Numbered from the stretch's first letter, positions 1 through 9,531 are shown. The stretch is 64,000 bases of DNA from Acetobacter vaccinii (GCF_008365315.1 NZ_CP043506.1:1656001-1720000); one strand, 5' to 3'. Translations and numbers: made by a program. The notes: a model not told the origin generated them from the sequence alone.

Positions 1-129
1 GATGCCCGGCTGTCCCTCGGCCAGTTAACATGGCCGCACATGCTGGTCCGCATTATGCTGGTCGAGCAGATCTACCGGGCGCAGGCCATTGCTGGCGGGC
101 ATCCGTATCATCGCTCTGGCCGCCCTTAA
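1..129 (+). CDS. C-terminal end of an unidentified gene
   Basis: Frame 1 is open from the window edge to a TAA at 127-129 and gives 42 residues with normal-looking composition (segments such as [15 protein letters not shown] and GGHPYHR). It is followed directly by a 320-bp stretch without a gene, as expected at the end of a transcription unit. No domain is recognisable in so short a piece and no function is proposed. The alternative is that the frame is open by chance, since the GC-rich sequence gives long shadow frames; the hydrophobic/aromatic mix favours a real gene end. Confidence 0.45.
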   Translation, partial: DARLSLGQLTWPHMLVRIMLVEQIYRAQAIAGGHPYHRSGRP

Positions 130-450
130 TACGATTACATTGTAAGTTCTGCTGTGGTGCGGTGCCAGCGGTGTGTCTGGTGCCAACCCCTTGGCGCGTT
201 CACTGCTTTTCAAAAACCTGTGCGCGGGGCAATGGGGGCTGGTGTGGGGGGCTGTGGGGCAATACCCTGCAAGCGTTGCGCTGCATGCGGGACAGGGCTT
301 TCCATAATCTGGCGGATACCCTGTTTTTTTATGATGGCGTTTTTGTTATAACACCGCGTATGGCGTGCGTGGGTATGGACCGTAAGGGGCCATGGGTCTT
401 ACACGCCTGTGGGCGCATGAATGCGCCAGCAGCATGGAAGAGAACGCACG
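130..450 (+). promoter_or_regulatory. Upstream region of the glcDEF-lutABC operon
   Basis: This 321-bp stretch holds no convincing gene. It contains a short perfect palindrome TTACA-T-TGTAA at 135-145, an AT-rich patch around 320-352 including GTTATAAC that could hold a -10 element, and a second palindrome just upstream of glcD. No clear -35/-10 pair can be fixed by eye. The expected regulator of such an operon (a GlcC/LldR-type GntR protein) is not encoded in the window. Confidence 0.35.
412..427. promoter_or_regulatory. Palindrome just upstream of glcD
   Basis: GGCGCAT and ATGCGCC form 7-bp perfect inverted arms separated by two bases, 23 bp before the chosen glcD start and just ahead of its ribosome binding site (GGAAGAG at 437-443). 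It could be an operator or an mRNA hairpin that influences glcD translation. It differs from the known LldR/GlcC consensus. Confidence 0.3.
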
Positions 451-1944
451 ATGCAGATGCCACACCCCAGCCAGGACATTATCAGCCAGCGCGAGACGCT
501 GGCCGCAGGGCTGCGGCAGATTGTCGGGTCGGAGTGGGTTATCTCCGACGAGGTCGAGCGCAAGCCTTATCAGTGTGACGGCATTACCGCCTATATGGCC
601 ATGCCGCTGCTGGTCGTGCTGCCTGCCAGCACGGAGGAAGTGCGTGCTGTGCTGCGCTTTTGCCATGAGCGCGGCGTCAAGGTTGTGCCCCGTGGGTCTG
701 GCACGTCGCTTTCCGGCGGGGCTTTGCCGCTGGAAGATGGCATCCTGCTGGTCACATCGCGCCTGTGCAGCGTTGTCGAGGTGGATGCCCCCAACCGTGT
801 GGCGCGTGTGCAGCCCGGCGTACCCAATATTGCTATTAGCGAGGCCGTCAGCCACCTGGGCCTGTGCTACATGCCTGACCCTTCCAGCCAGTTGATTTCC
901 ACCATTGGTGGCAATGTCGCGGAAAATGCCGGGGGCGTGCACTGTCTGAAATACGGTGTGACGGCGGACCATATTCTGGGTCTGCAACTGGTGCTGATGA
1001 CAGGGGAGTTGCTGCAACTGGGCGGCGCTTTTCTTGGGGCATCGGAAGGGGAGCTGGACCTGATGGGCGTGCTCACCGGGTCGGAAGGGTTGCTGGGTGT
1101 TGTGACGGAAATAGCCGTGCGCCTGGAGCCAGTGCCCGAGGTGGCGCGTGTTATTTCCATGAGCTTCCCCTCGGTGGAAAAAGCCTGCGAATGTGTGGGG
1201 GCCATTATTGGTGTGGGCGTTATTCCTGCGGGCCTTGAGTTTATGGACCGCAAGGTGCTCGACGCTGTTTCAGTGCTGATTCGGGAACGGTTTGATGACC
1301 GGACGGAAGCCCTGCTGCTGTGTGAACTGGATGGCACGGCGGTAGAGGTTGATGCGCTGGTGCATGTTGTCAGCGATGTTGCACGGGCACAGGGCGCGAT
1401 TGAACTCAAGGTCAGCACCACGGAGGAAGAACGCCAGCGGATATGGAGCAGCCGCAAGCTGGCCTTTTCCGCCATTGGCAAGCTCTGCCCGGACTATTAC
1501 TGCACGGACGGTACAATCCCGCGTAACAAGCTGCCTGAAGTGCTGAACACCATGGCAGAGCTGTCAGAAAAATACGGGCTGGACTACGCCAACTGCTTCC
1601 ATGCGGGGGACGGTAACCTGCACCCCATTATTATGTATGACGCAGCCAAGCCGGGTGATCTGGAAAAAGCCGAGGCGTTTGGCGCGGATGTTCTGATCGC
1701 CTGTGTCAATGTCGGCGGCGTGCTGAGTGGCGAGCACGGTATTGGCGTGGAAAAACGCGACCTGATGACCCATCAGTTCACGGATGTGGACCTGCACCAG
1801 CAGCAGATGCTCAAATGTGCGTTTGACCCGCAGGAACTCCTCAACCCCGGCAAGGTCTTTCCCACAGCCTGCCGGTGTGCCGAATTTGGGCGTATGCATG
1901 TGCGTGGCGGAGCCCTCCGCTTTGCCGATATTCCGCGTTTCTGA
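451..1944 (+). CDS. glcD: Glycolate/D-lactate oxidase FAD subunit GlcD
   Basis: This 497-aa FAD-linked oxidase catalyses oxidation of a 2-hydroxyacid (glycolate, possibly D-lactate) as the flavin subunit of the membrane-associated GlcDEF complex. The PCMH-type FAD-binding motif PRGSGTSLSGG lies at residues 80-90, the C-terminal half carries SGEHGIGVEKR, and the protein ends in the usual NPGKVFP region; the length matches E. coli GlcD (499 aa). The start at 451 is preferred over the ATG at 421 because GGAAGAG lies 8 bp upstream. glcE follows after 21 bp. Family and subunit identity are clear; whether glycolate or lactate is the physiological substrate is not decided by sequence, and lutABC downstream makes lactate plausible. 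Confidence 0.9.
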   Translation: MQMPHPSQDIISQRETLAAGLRQIVGSEWVISDEVERKPYQCDGITAYMAMPLLVVLPASTEEVRAVLRFCHERGVKVVPRGSGTSLSGGALPLEDGILLVTSRLCSVVEVDAPNRVARVQPGVPNIAISEAVSHLGLCYMPDPSSQLISTIGGNVAENAGGVHCLKYGVTADHILGLQLVLMTGELLQLGGAFLGASEGELDLMGVLTGSEGLLGVVTEIAVRLEPVPEVARVISMSFPSVEKACECVGAIIGVGVIPAGLEFMDRKVLDAVSVLIRERFDDRTEALLLCELDGTAVEVDALVHVVSDVARAQGAIELKVSTTEEERQRIWSSRKLAFSAIGKLCPDYYCTDGTIPRNKLPEVLNTMAELSEKYGLDYANCFHAGDGNLHPIIMYDAAKPGDLEKAEAFGADVLIACVNVGGVLSGEHGIGVEKRDLMTHQFTDVDLHQQQMLKCAFDPQELLNPGKVFPTACRCAEFGRMHVRGGALRFADIPRF

Positions 1945-1965
1945 TCCGCGCAGGACCAAAAAATA

Positions 1966-3177
1966 ATGACACAGATACAGCAGACCCAGGCGCGCGAGCA
2001 TCCGTCCAGCACGCAGGATGTGGCAGATATTATCATGGATGCCGCCAGTGCCGGACACAGCCTTGCCATTACAGGCAATGGTACGCGGTGCGGCTTTGGC
2101 AATCCTGTCACTGCCAGCCGTGCCATGGCTCTTGGCGGGCTGGATAGCGTTGATTTTTATGACCCCGAAGACCTGGTCATCCGGGTGGGTGCAGGGCTGA
2201 CGCTTGATGCGCTGGAGGCTATGCTCGCGGCCAAAGGGCAGTATCTGCCTTTTGAGCCCCCACGCTATACCGGGCTGTATGGCACGGATGGGGCACGCTC
2301 CACCGTGGGTGGGGCTGTGGCGACCGCCCTGTCCGGGCCACGGCGTATTCTCAACGGTGCCGTGCGCGACTTCGTGCTTGGGGTCGAAGGGGTGAATGGT
2401 CAGGGCGATATTTTCAAAGCCGGAGGCCGGACCATGAAGAACGTGACCGGCTATGACCTGAGCAAGCTGCTGACAGGCTCATGCGGTACGCTGGCGGTGC
2501 TGACAGCCGTGACCCTGAAAGTGCTGCCTGCCCCCAGGGCGGAAGTTACGCTCATTGTGCCAGCCCAGACGTTGGAGGAGGATGCCGCCCTTTTCCGCAC
2601 TATTCGCGCTTTGCCGCTGGGTGTGGGCGGGCTTGCCCGCCGCGTCAGCCCGTCAGGCCAGTGCGAGGTGCTGATCCGTATTGAAGGCACGGAACCAGGG
2701 GTTGCGGGCAACCGCGCCGTGGTGGAAGGGCTTTTGCAGGGGCGCGAGGGTGCCCGTGTTGTGGAACGGACGGAAAGTGCGGCCCTGTGGCAGGATGTGC
2801 GCGAACTGACCTGCCTTGCCCCCCGCGCTGATGAACTGGTCTGGCGCGTTAATCTGCCCGGCACAGCCATGCCTGCCTTTGTGGCGGAGGCCCGCAGGGC
2901 AGGCTGTATCAGCCGCTTTTTTGTGGACTGGGCCGGTGGCATCGTATTTTCCACCATGCGGGGTGTGCAGCCGGAAGTGGACGTGCTGCGCTATCGCAAA
3001 ATGGCTGAAAAAATCGGTGCTAAAGCCATGCTGCTGCGCGGGCCGGATGCCATTCGCGCACAGTTTGGTGCATTCCCCCCCATTACGGCAGGTCTTGCCG
3101 CCCTTGCCGGGCGTACACGGGCCGCGTTTGACCCCGGCGGGTTGCTTAACCCCGGCCGTATGACCGTTCAGGCGTAG
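1966..3177 (+). CDS. glcE: Glycolate oxidase FAD-binding subunit GlcE
   Basis: This 403-aa second flavin-binding subunit of the GlcDEF oxidase has the diagnostic stretches SGPRRILNGAVRDFVLG and GGRTMKNVTGYDLSKLL near residues 120-170, and a C-terminal NPGRM motif typical of PCMH-type oxidases. Only the FAD-binding half of the GlcD fold is conserved in this subunit, which fits its shorter length. It lies 21 bp after glcD and 12 bp before glcF, so the three are almost certainly co-transcribed. It is longer than E. coli GlcE (about 350 aa) mostly through the N-terminal region. Confidence 0.9.
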   Translation: MTQIQQTQAREHPSSTQDVADIIMDAASAGHSLAITGNGTRCGFGNPVTASRAMALGGLDSVDFYDPEDLVIRVGAGLTLDALEAMLAAKGQYLPFEPPRYTGLYGTDGARSTVGGAVATALSGPRRILNGAVRDFVLGVEGVNGQGDIFKAGGRTMKNVTGYDLSKLLTGSCGTLAVLTAVTLKVLPAPRAEVTLIVPAQTLEEDAALFRTIRALPLGVGGLARRVSPSGQCEVLIRIEGTEPGVAGNRAVVEGLLQGREGARVVERTESAALWQDVRELTCLAPRADELVWRVNLPGTAMPAFVAEARRAGCISRFFVDWAGGIVFSTMRGVQPEVDVLRYRKMAEKIGAKAMLLRGPDAIRAQFGAFPPITAGLAALAGRTRAAFDPGGLLNPGRMTVQA

Positions 3178-3189
3178 GAGTTCAGGCCC

Positions 3190-4518
3190 ATGCTCAGCAA
3201 CATTCCCCAGGCCGCGCGCGATACGGACCCCGATCTCAGCCTGGCGACCGACATTATTGGTAACTGCGTGCATTGCGGCGTCTGCCTGTCGCGCTGCCCG
3301 ACCTATGCTGTCCGGCGTGAGGAAAATGACAGCCCCCGTGGGCGTATTTTCCTGATCAAGGATATGTATGAAAAAGGGGGTGCGCCCGACGACCGAACCG
3401 TCAAACATCTGGACCGTTGCCTGACCTGCCTTGCGTGTGAGGCCATCTGCCCGTCTGGGGTCGAATACTCCAAGCTGATCGCTCACGGGCGGGAGTATGT
3501 GGAGGAACATTACAAAAGGCCCCTGTTCCAGCGCGTGACCCGCAGCATGTTGGTGCAGTTGCTGCCCAGGACAGGGCTTTTCCGCCTTGCCCTGTCGGCC
3601 GGGCGGCTGGCACGGCCTGCACGTGGGCTGTTTTCGGGCACCATGCGGGCCATGCTGGATATGGTGCCAACCCGCCCGCTGCCCGCCCCCAGCAAGGTTG
3701 ACCGGCCGCAGACATTCCCTGCCCAGGGGACCACGGCAGGCACCCGCCCCAAACGGGTCGCACTGTTGAATGGCTGCGTGCAGACGGTGCTGGATACGGC
3801 CATTAACGAGGCCACCATCCGGCTGCTGCAACGCCATGGGGTAGAGGTTGTCGTGCCCCGTGGGGCAGGGTGCTGTGGCGCGCCCGCCGAACACATGGGC
3901 GATCAGGACAAGGCCATGCCGCTGGTCAAGGCCAATATTACCGCATGGCTGCGTGAGGCCGATGGGCCGGACGGGCTGGATGCGGTGATCATCAACACTT
4001 CGGGCTGTGGCACCTCGGTCAAGGCGTATGGGCACACCCTGCGGCTTGACCCGCAATGGGCGGATAAGGCGGCCCGCGTGTCCGCCATGGCGCGTGATAT
4101 TACCGAATTTATGGTGGAAATTGGGCTTAAGCCCCCTGTCAGCCCTGCGGGCCTGCGGGTTGTCTACCATTCCGCCTGCTCCATGCAGCATGGCCAGCGA
4201 ATTGTGAACCAGCCCAAAGACTTGCTCAAACAGGCAGGGTTTACCGTGCTGGACGTGCCCGAAGGGTATCTGTGCTGCGGGTCGGCAGGGACATACAACC
4301 TGTTGCAGCCCGAAATTGCCGGACAGTTGAAGGACCGCAAGGTACGCAACATCCGCTCGGTCAATGCACAGGTGGCGGCCAGTGGCAATATTGGCTGCAT
4401 GACACAGCTTGCAGGTGCTGTTGGGATTCCTTTTGTCCATACGGTGGAACTGTTGGACTGGGCCACGGGTGGTCCCGAACCTGCTGCGCTGAAATCACTG
4501 GGTCTGAAGGCGGAGTAG
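3190..4518 (+). CDS. glcF: Glycolate oxidase iron-sulfur subunit GlcF
   Basis: This 442-aa electron-transfer subunit passes electrons from GlcDE towards the quinone pool. Two ferredoxin-type cluster motifs are visible: C26-x2-C29-x2-C32-x3-C36-P and C77-x2-C80-x2-C83-x3-C87-P. The C-terminal half has two CCG domains (GCCGAPAEHMG and LCCGSAGTYNL) typical of heterodisulfide-reductase/GlpC-like subunits. The start at 3190 follows an AGGAG-like site after the glcE stop. lutA begins 43 bp downstream with no terminator between, so the glc and lut genes probably form one transcript. Confidence 0.92.
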   Translation: MLSNIPQAARDTDPDLSLATDIIGNCVHCGVCLSRCPTYAVRREENDSPRGRIFLIKDMYEKGGAPDDRTVKHLDRCLTCLACEAICPSGVEYSKLIAHGREYVEEHYKRPLFQRVTRSMLVQLLPRTGLFRLALSAGRLARPARGLFSGTMRAMLDMVPTRPLPAPSKVDRPQTFPAQGTTAGTRPKRVALLNGCVQTVLDTAINEATIRLLQRHGVEVVVPRGAGCCGAPAEHMGDQDKAMPLVKANITAWLREADGPDGLDAVIINTSGCGTSVKAYGHTLRLDPQWADKAARVSAMARDITEFMVEIGLKPPVSPAGLRVVYHSACSMQHGQRIVNQPKDLLKQAGFTVLDVPEGYLCCGSAGTYNLLQPEIAGQLKDRKVRNIRSVNAQVAASGNIGCMTQLAGAVGIPFVHTVELLDWATGGPEPAALKSLGLKAE

Positions 4519-4561
4519 TGCTGTCCGTTGACCGGACGGGCCTGCCGCACTGGGGGTATTG

Positions 4562-5305
4562 ATGAAAATCGGGTTGTTTGTTCCCTGTTATATTGACGCA
4601 TTTTTTCCAAAAACAGGTGTTGCGACACTGGAGTTGCTGGAAAAATTTGGTCAGGACGTGGACTATCCCATGGACCAGACCTGCTGCGGGCAGCCCATGG
4701 CCAATTCCGGCTGCAACCGGGACGCGGCTGCGGCCGAGGCACTGTTTGTCCGCAACTTCGCGCAGTATGATGCCATTGTCATGCCGTCGGGCAGTTGTGC
4801 CCACCATGTGCGCGACAATTTTGATGCCATCCCCCAGACGGATGAAGTCCGGCATGTGCGCCGCAACACCTACGAGCTGGTAGAGTTCCTGCACGATGTG
4901 CTGAACGTGCGTGACTTCCCCTGGGCGGAGTTCCCGCACAAGGTGGGGCTGCACAATAGCTGCGGTACGCTGCGTGCCCTGCGGACGGCCAGCATGTCCG
5001 AACTGGGGGAAACTCCGTTCTCCAAGCCGATGGACCTGCTCTCACGCGTTAAGGGTATTTCCTTTGCAACGCCCAAGCGGCCGGATGAATGCTGCGGCTT
5101 TGGCGGTACCTTCTGCGTGACGGAGGAGGCCGTGTCCGCCCGTATGGGGCTGGACAAGGTGCGTGACCACCACACAGCCGGGGCGGAATACATCGTTTCA
5201 GCCGACAGTTCGTGCATGATGCACCAGCAGGGCTGCGCGGAACGGGCCGGTGTGCCGATCCGCTTTATCCATATTGCGGAAATTCTGAACGGAACACGCG
5301 AATGA
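4562..5305 (+). CDS. lutA: Lactate utilization protein LutA (CCG-domain Fe-S subunit)
   Basis: This 247-aa protein belongs to the LutA/YkgE family, a subunit of the LutABC L-lactate oxidation complex. Two CCG-type motifs are visible, TCCGQPMANSGC early and ECCGFGGTFCV late, which bind an iron-sulfur centre in related proteins. The ATG at 4562 is chosen over the overlapping TTG at 4559. The stop overlaps the lutB start (ATGA), indicating translational coupling. In Bacillus subtilis the three Lut proteins together oxidise L-lactate; here they sit behind glcDEF, so they may use lactate or work jointly with the flavin subunits. Confidence 0.9.
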   Translation: MKIGLFVPCYIDAFFPKTGVATLELLEKFGQDVDYPMDQTCCGQPMANSGCNRDAAAAEALFVRNFAQYDAIVMPSGSCAHHVRDNFDAIPQTDEVRHVRRNTYELVEFLHDVLNVRDFPWAEFPHKVGLHNSCGTLRALRTASMSELGETPFSKPMDLLSRVKGISFATPKRPDECCGFGGTFCVTEEAVSARMGLDKVRDHHTAGAEYIVSADSSCMMHQQGCAERAGVPIRFIHIAEILNGTRE

Positions 5306-6705
5306 AGGTGAAACCCGTCAATCACGCCAGGGCTGCGGAAGAGTTCATCAAAGATGCGCCGCACCTGAATTTCCATGACGAACGGTTGTGGGACCTGCGT
5401 CAAAAGCGCGACCAGCAGATGCATATCCTGCCTGAATGGCAGGAACTGCGCAGCCTTGCCTCGCAGATCAAGGAACACACGCTGGCCAACCTGCCCGAAT
5501 ATCTGGAGCAGTTTGAGGCCAATGCCCGCAAGAACGGCATCCATGTCCATTGGGCGGCGGATGCGGCGGAGCATAACCGCATTGTTGGCGAAATTCTGGA
5601 AAAACATGGCGCGCGCTCGCTGATCAAGAGCAAGTCCATGGTGACAGAAGAGTGCAGCATGCGCGACTATCTGGAACCGCGCGGTGTTGTGGTGACAGAA
5701 ACTGACCTGGGCGAACGTATCCAGCAGCTTGATGGGCAGATGCCCAGCCACATTGTGGTGCCCGCCGTGCACAAGCTGACGCCCGATGTGGCCAAGATTT
5801 TTGCCAAATACTACAACACCGACCCTAATGATGATGACCCCAACTCCCTTGCGTGGTCACAGCGTCTGGCAGCCCGCCCGGTTATTCTGACTGCCGATGC
5901 GGGTATGACCGGCGGCAACTTTATTGTGGCTGAAACCGGCAGCTTTGTTGTCTGCACCAACGAGGGCAATGCAGACCTGAGTGCTACGGTGCCGGGGCTG
6001 CATATTGCTACCCTTGGGATCGAGCGGCTGGTGCCGCGTATGGCTGACCTTGGGGTGTTTGTCCGCCTGCTATCGCGCAGTGCGCTGGGGTCGCCCATTA
6101 CGCAGTACACCACCCATTTTCATGGCCCGCAGAAGGGGAGTGAAATGCATGTGGTGCTGGTGGACAATGGTCGCTCGCACCGTCTGGGGATGGAGGAGTT
6201 CTGGACCTCCCTCAAGTGCATCCGTTGTGGCGCGTGCATGAATACCTGCCCGGTGTATCGTCGTTCTGGCGGTCTGTCTTATGGTGCGGTCTATTCCGGC
6301 CCGATCGGGGCTATTATCGACCCGACGTTCAACGAGCGTAAATACAGTACACTACCGTTTGCCTCGACCATGAACGGGAGTTGCACCAACGTCTGCCCGG
6401 TCAAAATCAACATTCACGAGCAGCTTTACAAATGGCGGCGCGTGCTGGCGGAGCATCATGAACTGCCCTTCGTCAAGCGCGAGATCATGCATATGGCGGG
6501 CAAGCTGCTGGGCCAGCCCAAGCTGTACCGCGCGGCTGTGAACGGGACGGAAACCGCGTTGCAGACGCTGCCGCGCTTCCTGCTGTATAACTGGATGAAC
6601 CCGTGGAGCAAAAACCGGGAACTGCCGCATCCGGTCAAGCAGACCTTCCATAGCTGGTATAAAGAAAACCGCCTGAAGGCACAGAAAAAGGGGAAAACCG
6701 CGTGA
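5302..6705 (+). CDS. lutB: Lactate utilization protein LutB (Fe-S, LUD domain)
   Basis: This 467-aa LutB/YkgF-type protein has an N-terminal LUD (lactate utilization, formerly DUF162) domain and a ferredoxin-like segment near residues 300-365 with C-I-R-C-G-A-C-M-N-T-C-P and a later G-S-C-T-N-V-C-P. A C-terminal LutB-specific region follows. The start at 5302 overlaps the lutA stop by four bases; an upstream in-frame GTG at 5212 lies inside lutA and is rejected. The downstream lutC start overlaps its stop. It probably carries electrons in the LutABC complex. Confidence 0.92.
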   Translation: MKVKPVNHARAAEEFIKDAPHLNFHDERLWDLRQKRDQQMHILPEWQELRSLASQIKEHTLANLPEYLEQFEANARKNGIHVHWAADAAEHNRIVGEILEKHGARSLIKSKSMVTEECSMRDYLEPRGVVVTETDLGERIQQLDGQMPSHIVVPAVHKLTPDVAKIFAKYYNTDPNDDDPNSLAWSQRLAARPVILTADAGMTGGNFIVAETGSFVVCTNEGNADLSATVPGLHIATLGIERLVPRMADLGVFVRLLSRSALGSPITQYTTHFHGPQKGSEMHVVLVDNGRSHRLGMEEFWTSLKCIRCGACMNTCPVYRRSGGLSYGAVYSGPIGAIIDPTFNERKYSTLPFASTMNGSCTNVCPVKINIHEQLYKWRRVLAEHHELPFVKREIMHMAGKLLGQPKLYRAAVNGTETALQTLPRFLLYNWMNPWSKNRELPHPVKQTFHSWYKENRLKAQKKGKTA

Positions 6706-7298
6706 GTTCACGAGACGCGATCCTGGCCCGCCTGCGCGATAACCGGCCAGACCCCACCCAGCACCCCCTGCCACCTGTTGCCGTACTGGGCGACATGGAT
6801 GCCAGCCGCACCCGGTTTGAGGCCAGTCTGGCCCTGCTGGGAGGGCAGGTGCTGGAGCGTAAGGAAGGTGACACGCTGGCCACGGCCATTGCCCGTCGCT
6901 TTCCCGATGAAAAGGTAATCTGCTCTGCCGTGCCTGAATTTGAAGGCACAATCCGGATCGAAGACCTGACATCCCCCCAGCAGGCGGCTATGGTGGATGT
7001 GCTGGTTGTCCGCACACCGTTTGGCATTGCCGAAATGGGGTCTATTTACCTGAGCGAGAATGAACTCAACCATCTCAACTCAGCCGCGCATCTGACTCAG
7101 CATATCGTGGTGCTGCTGTCGGAGGCCAATCTGACCGCCAACATGCACACGGCCTATTCCCAGCGGCCCGAATTCAAAAATGCCCATTATGGGGTGTTGA
7201 TGAGCGGGCCTTCTGCGACAGCCGATATTCAGGGCGTGCTGATCCGCGGTGCTCAGGGTGTGCGTACGCTGAGCGTCTGGTGGGAAGACGAAGCCTGA
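6702..7298 (+). CDS. lutC: Lactate utilization protein LutC (LUD domain)
   Basis: This 198-aa LUD-domain protein of the LutC/YkgG family is the third member of the lactate-oxidising complex. The GTG start at 6702 overlaps the lutB stop (GTGA). Conserved features include FGIAEMGSIYLSENE in the middle and the C-terminal GPSATADIQGVLIRGAQG region typical of LutC. A strong hairpin terminator follows within ten bases, so this is the last gene of the six-gene unit. Confidence 0.9.
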   Translation: MSSRDAILARLRDNRPDPTQHPLPPVAVLGDMDASRTRFEASLALLGGQVLERKEGDTLATAIARRFPDEKVICSAVPEFEGTIRIEDLTSPQQAAMVDVLVVRTPFGIAEMGSIYLSENELNHLNSAAHLTQHIVVLLSEANLTANMHTAYSQRPEFKNAHYGVLMSGPSATADIQGVLIRGAQGVRTLSVWWEDEA

Positions 7299-7305
7299 AA
7301 AACAC

Positions 7306-7340
7306 AAAGCCCCCGTGCCCAGAAGGACGCGGGGGTTTTA
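7306..7340. terminator. Bidirectional terminator between lutC and murA
   Basis: CCCCCG (7310-7315) pairs with CGGGGG (7329-7335), extended by G-U and A-T pairs, with A-rich and T-rich flanks on the two sides. It lies between the convergent lutC and murA genes and can serve both. Confidence 0.8.
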
Positions 7341-7371
7341 GTCTGTGACCCAAACGGTGCAGGGGCTGGTG

Positions 7372-8634
7372 TTAGCCCCTGACGCGTTCGATCTTGGCGC
7401 CACAGGCCGCCAGTTTACGCTCAACAGCCTCGTACCCACGGTCAAGATGGTAAACGCGGCTTAGAATTGTCTCACCATGGGCGGCAAGCCCTGCGATGAT
7501 GAGTGAGAAGGACGCCCGCAGGTCGGTTGCCATGACCGGGGCTCCCGACAGCCCATGCACCCCCCGGATAATGGCAGAGGAGCCATGGACGTTAATGCGA
7601 GCCCCCATGCGGTTGAGTTCGGGCACGTGCATGAAACGGTTTTCAAAAATGGTTTCCGTAATCATGGAGGCCCCTTCCGCAACGGACAGCAGCGCCATGA
7701 ACTGGGCCTGCATATCTGTCGGGAAACCGGGGTAGGGTTCGGTCATGATATCAATGCCGCGCAGTGCCCCAGTACGGCGCACCCGCATGACGTTGCCATC
7801 CTGCGTGACCTCAACCCCACATTCCTCCAGCGCCCGGGCGACTGAACCCAGGTGGTCGATGTGGCCATCAATCAGGCGCAGGTCACCCCCGGTGATTGCT
7901 GCGGCACAGGCATAGGTGCCACATTCAATCCGGTCGGACATAATGCGGTGTTCGGCCCCATGCAGGGCCTCGACCCCATCAATCACGATGGTGCCACCAC
8001 CCGCCCCGCTGATTTTGGCCCCCATGGCGTTCAGGCAGTTGGCCAGGTCCAGCATTTCCGGCTCACGCGCGGCGTTGATAATGGTTGTGCGCCCCTGTGC
8101 CAGGGTTGCAGCCATCATCAGGTTTTCCGTCGCCCCGACCGAGGCGAAGGGCAGGATAATACGCTCGCCCTTCAGGCCATGGGGGGCGCGGGCGTGGATA
8201 TAGCCGTTCTCAAGGGTGATCTCGGCCCCGAGTGTTTCCAGCCCTTTCAGGTGCAGGTCCACCGGGCGGGTGCCAATGGCACAGCCACCGGGAAGGGACA
8301 CGCGGGCCTCCCGGCAGCGGGCCAGAAGCGGGCCCAGCACCAGAATGGACGCCCGCATTTTGGAAACAATGTCGTAAGGGGCTTCCGTATTGGTAATGTC
8401 GCCCCCGACGGACAGCACAGAGCCATCCCCCGCCAGGTCCATCACATTCAGCCCGTGCTGTTCCAGCAGGGTGCGCATGGTGGCAATATCGGCAATGCGG
8501 GGCACATTGGACAGGGTCAGGCGTTCGGATGTCAGCAGCCCGGCGACAAGCAGCTTCAGCCCTGCATTCTTGGCGCCACCAATAACAATTTCGCCGTGTA
8601 GCGGGCGGCCGCCATGGATGATGAAATGGTCCAT
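7372..8634 (-). CDS. murA: UDP-N-acetylglucosamine 1-carboxyvinyltransferase MurA
   Basis: This 420-aa cytoplasmic enzyme transfers enolpyruvate from PEP to UDP-GlcNAc, the first committed step of peptidoglycan synthesis. The active-site loop is PGGCAIG with catalytic Cys118, so a fosfomycin-sensitive type is expected. K22-N23 and the later RPVDLHL segment match the substrate site. The start chosen gives the usual N-terminus (MDHFIIHGG); ten extra upstream codons would overlap dcd. It begins four bases after dcd, suggesting co-transcription. Confidence 0.95.
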   Translation of the reverse strand: MDHFIIHGGRPLHGEIVIGGAKNAGLKLLVAGLLTSERLTLSNVPRIADIATMRTLLEQHGLNVMDLAGDGSVLSVGGDITNTEAPYDIVSKMRASILVLGPLLARCREARVSLPGGCAIGTRPVDLHLKGLETLGAEITLENGYIHARAPHGLKGERIILPFASVGATENLMMAATLAQGRTTIINAAREPEMLDLANCLNAMGAKISGAGGGTIVIDGVEALHGAEHRIMSDRIECGTYACAAAITGGDLRLIDGHIDHLGSVARALEECGVEVTQDGNVMRVRRTGALRGIDIMTEPYPGFPTDMQAQFMALLSVAEGASMITETIFENRFMHVPELNRMGARINVHGSSAIIRGVHGLSGAPVMATDLRASFSLIIAGLAAHGETILSRVYHLDRGYEAVERKLAACGAKIERVRG

Positions 8635-8638
8635 GCGC

Positions 8639-9193
8639 TTACATCCGCGGCGTGGTGACGCCACGCTGGCTCATGTATTTACCGGCCCTGTCAGCGTAGC
8701 TGGTTTCGCAAGGCGTCTCGCCTTTGAAGAACAGGAACTGGCAAATGCCCTCGTTGGCATAAATCCGTGCGGGCAGGGGGGTGGTGTTGCTGATTTCAAT
8801 CGTGACCTGGCCTTCCCACTCTGGTTCCAGCGGGGTCACGTTTACAATAATGCCGCACCGCGCATAGGTGGACTTGCCCAGGCACACCACCAGCACATCC
8901 CGCGGGATGCGGAAGTATTCAATGGTATGGGCCAGCACAAAGCTGTTGGGCGGGATAATGCATTCATCCGCCTTGCGGGACACAAACCCATCGGGGCTGA
9001 AGTTCTTGGGGTCCACGATGGCGTTGTTCACATCGGTGAAAATGCGAAAATCATCCGCTACGCGGGCATCGTAGCCATAGGATGACAGGCCGTAGGAAAT
9101 AACGCCCTCGCGGCGCTGGTTTTCCACAAAAGGTTCGATCATCCCCTGTTCCCTGGCCATCTGGCGGATCCATGTATCGGGCATCACGGGCAT
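8639..9193 (-). CDS. dcd: dCTP deaminase
   Basis: This 184-aa enzyme deaminates dCTP to dUTP for thymidylate synthesis. The N-terminus [13 protein letters not shown], the [13 protein letters not shown] stretch and the [10 protein letters not shown] and YANEGICQF segments match the trimeric dUTPase/Dcd family; the length is close to E. coli Dcd (193 aa). Its start overlaps the end of a small upstream gene by ten bases and its stop lies four bases before murA, so the three genes look like one operon. Confidence 0.95.
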   Translation of the reverse strand: MPVMPDTWIRQMAREQGMIEPFVENQRREGVISYGLSSYGYDARVADDFRIFTDVNNAIVDPKNFSPDGFVSRKADECIIPPNSFVLAHTIEYFRIPRDVLVVCLGKSTYARCGIIVNVTPLEPEWEGQVTIEISNTTPLPARIYANEGICQFLFFKGETPCETSYADRAGKYMSQRGVTTPRM

Positions 9194-9387
9194 GTCTTGG
9201 AAACTCCATTCGGGGGGATGGGATCGGAACCTGGGTCGGCATCCTGCCTGCTACGCGCCTGTTCCTTGCGGCGGCGCAGGTTGGCGCGCAAGGCAGCGGC
9301 CTGACGGGCCATGCGGTCGTCACGGGCGGCCTGCGCCTGTGCGGAAAGCCGCTGTTCGGGTTGGGTCTTGGGGGATGAATCAGTCAT
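9184..9387 (-). CDS. Small charged protein upstream of dcd
   Basis: This 67-aa protein is rich in Ala, Arg and Gln, with a predicted helical middle ([20 protein letters not shown]). It has no signal peptide or membrane segment and no family that I recognise. Its stop lies inside the dcd start region (ten-base overlap), a sign of translational coupling and support for its being real. A longer frame starting at 9501 would run through the OprB terminator and is less likely. Function unknown. Confidence 0.6.
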   Translation of the reverse strand: MTDSSPKTQPEQRLSAQAQAARDDRMARQAAALRANLRRRKEQARSRQDADPGSDPIPPNGVSKTCP

Positions 9388-9481
9388 GCCGGTGTGCAGC
9401 AGGCCAGTCGCATGAAGGTTGAGGACGGTTCCTCCGCTGAGTAGCAGAGGCACTCGTGCATGCCTAGGCCTGTGGGATGGC

Positions 9482-9521
9482 AAAAAAATGGTGCCTGCCA
9501 CCCCATGGCTGGGGGGCAGGC
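9482..9521 (-). terminator. Terminator of the OprB porin gene
   Basis: Read on the minus strand, GCCTGCC-CCCC pairs with GGGG-GGCAGGC around a short loop and is followed by a run of seven T. It lies eleven bases after the porin stop codon. Confidence 0.85.
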
Positions 9522-9531
9522 GGTTACTGTG

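Noticed and set aside
30..578. Plus-strand frame at the window start overlapping the glcD start
   Set aside because: It overlaps glcD in another frame and its composition is unusual; the C-terminal frame ending at 129 and glcD from 451 explain the region better.
2653..4440. 595-aa minus-strand frame under glcE and glcF
   Set aside because: It is antisense to two well-conserved genes, with Cys/His/Gln-rich composition and no motif.
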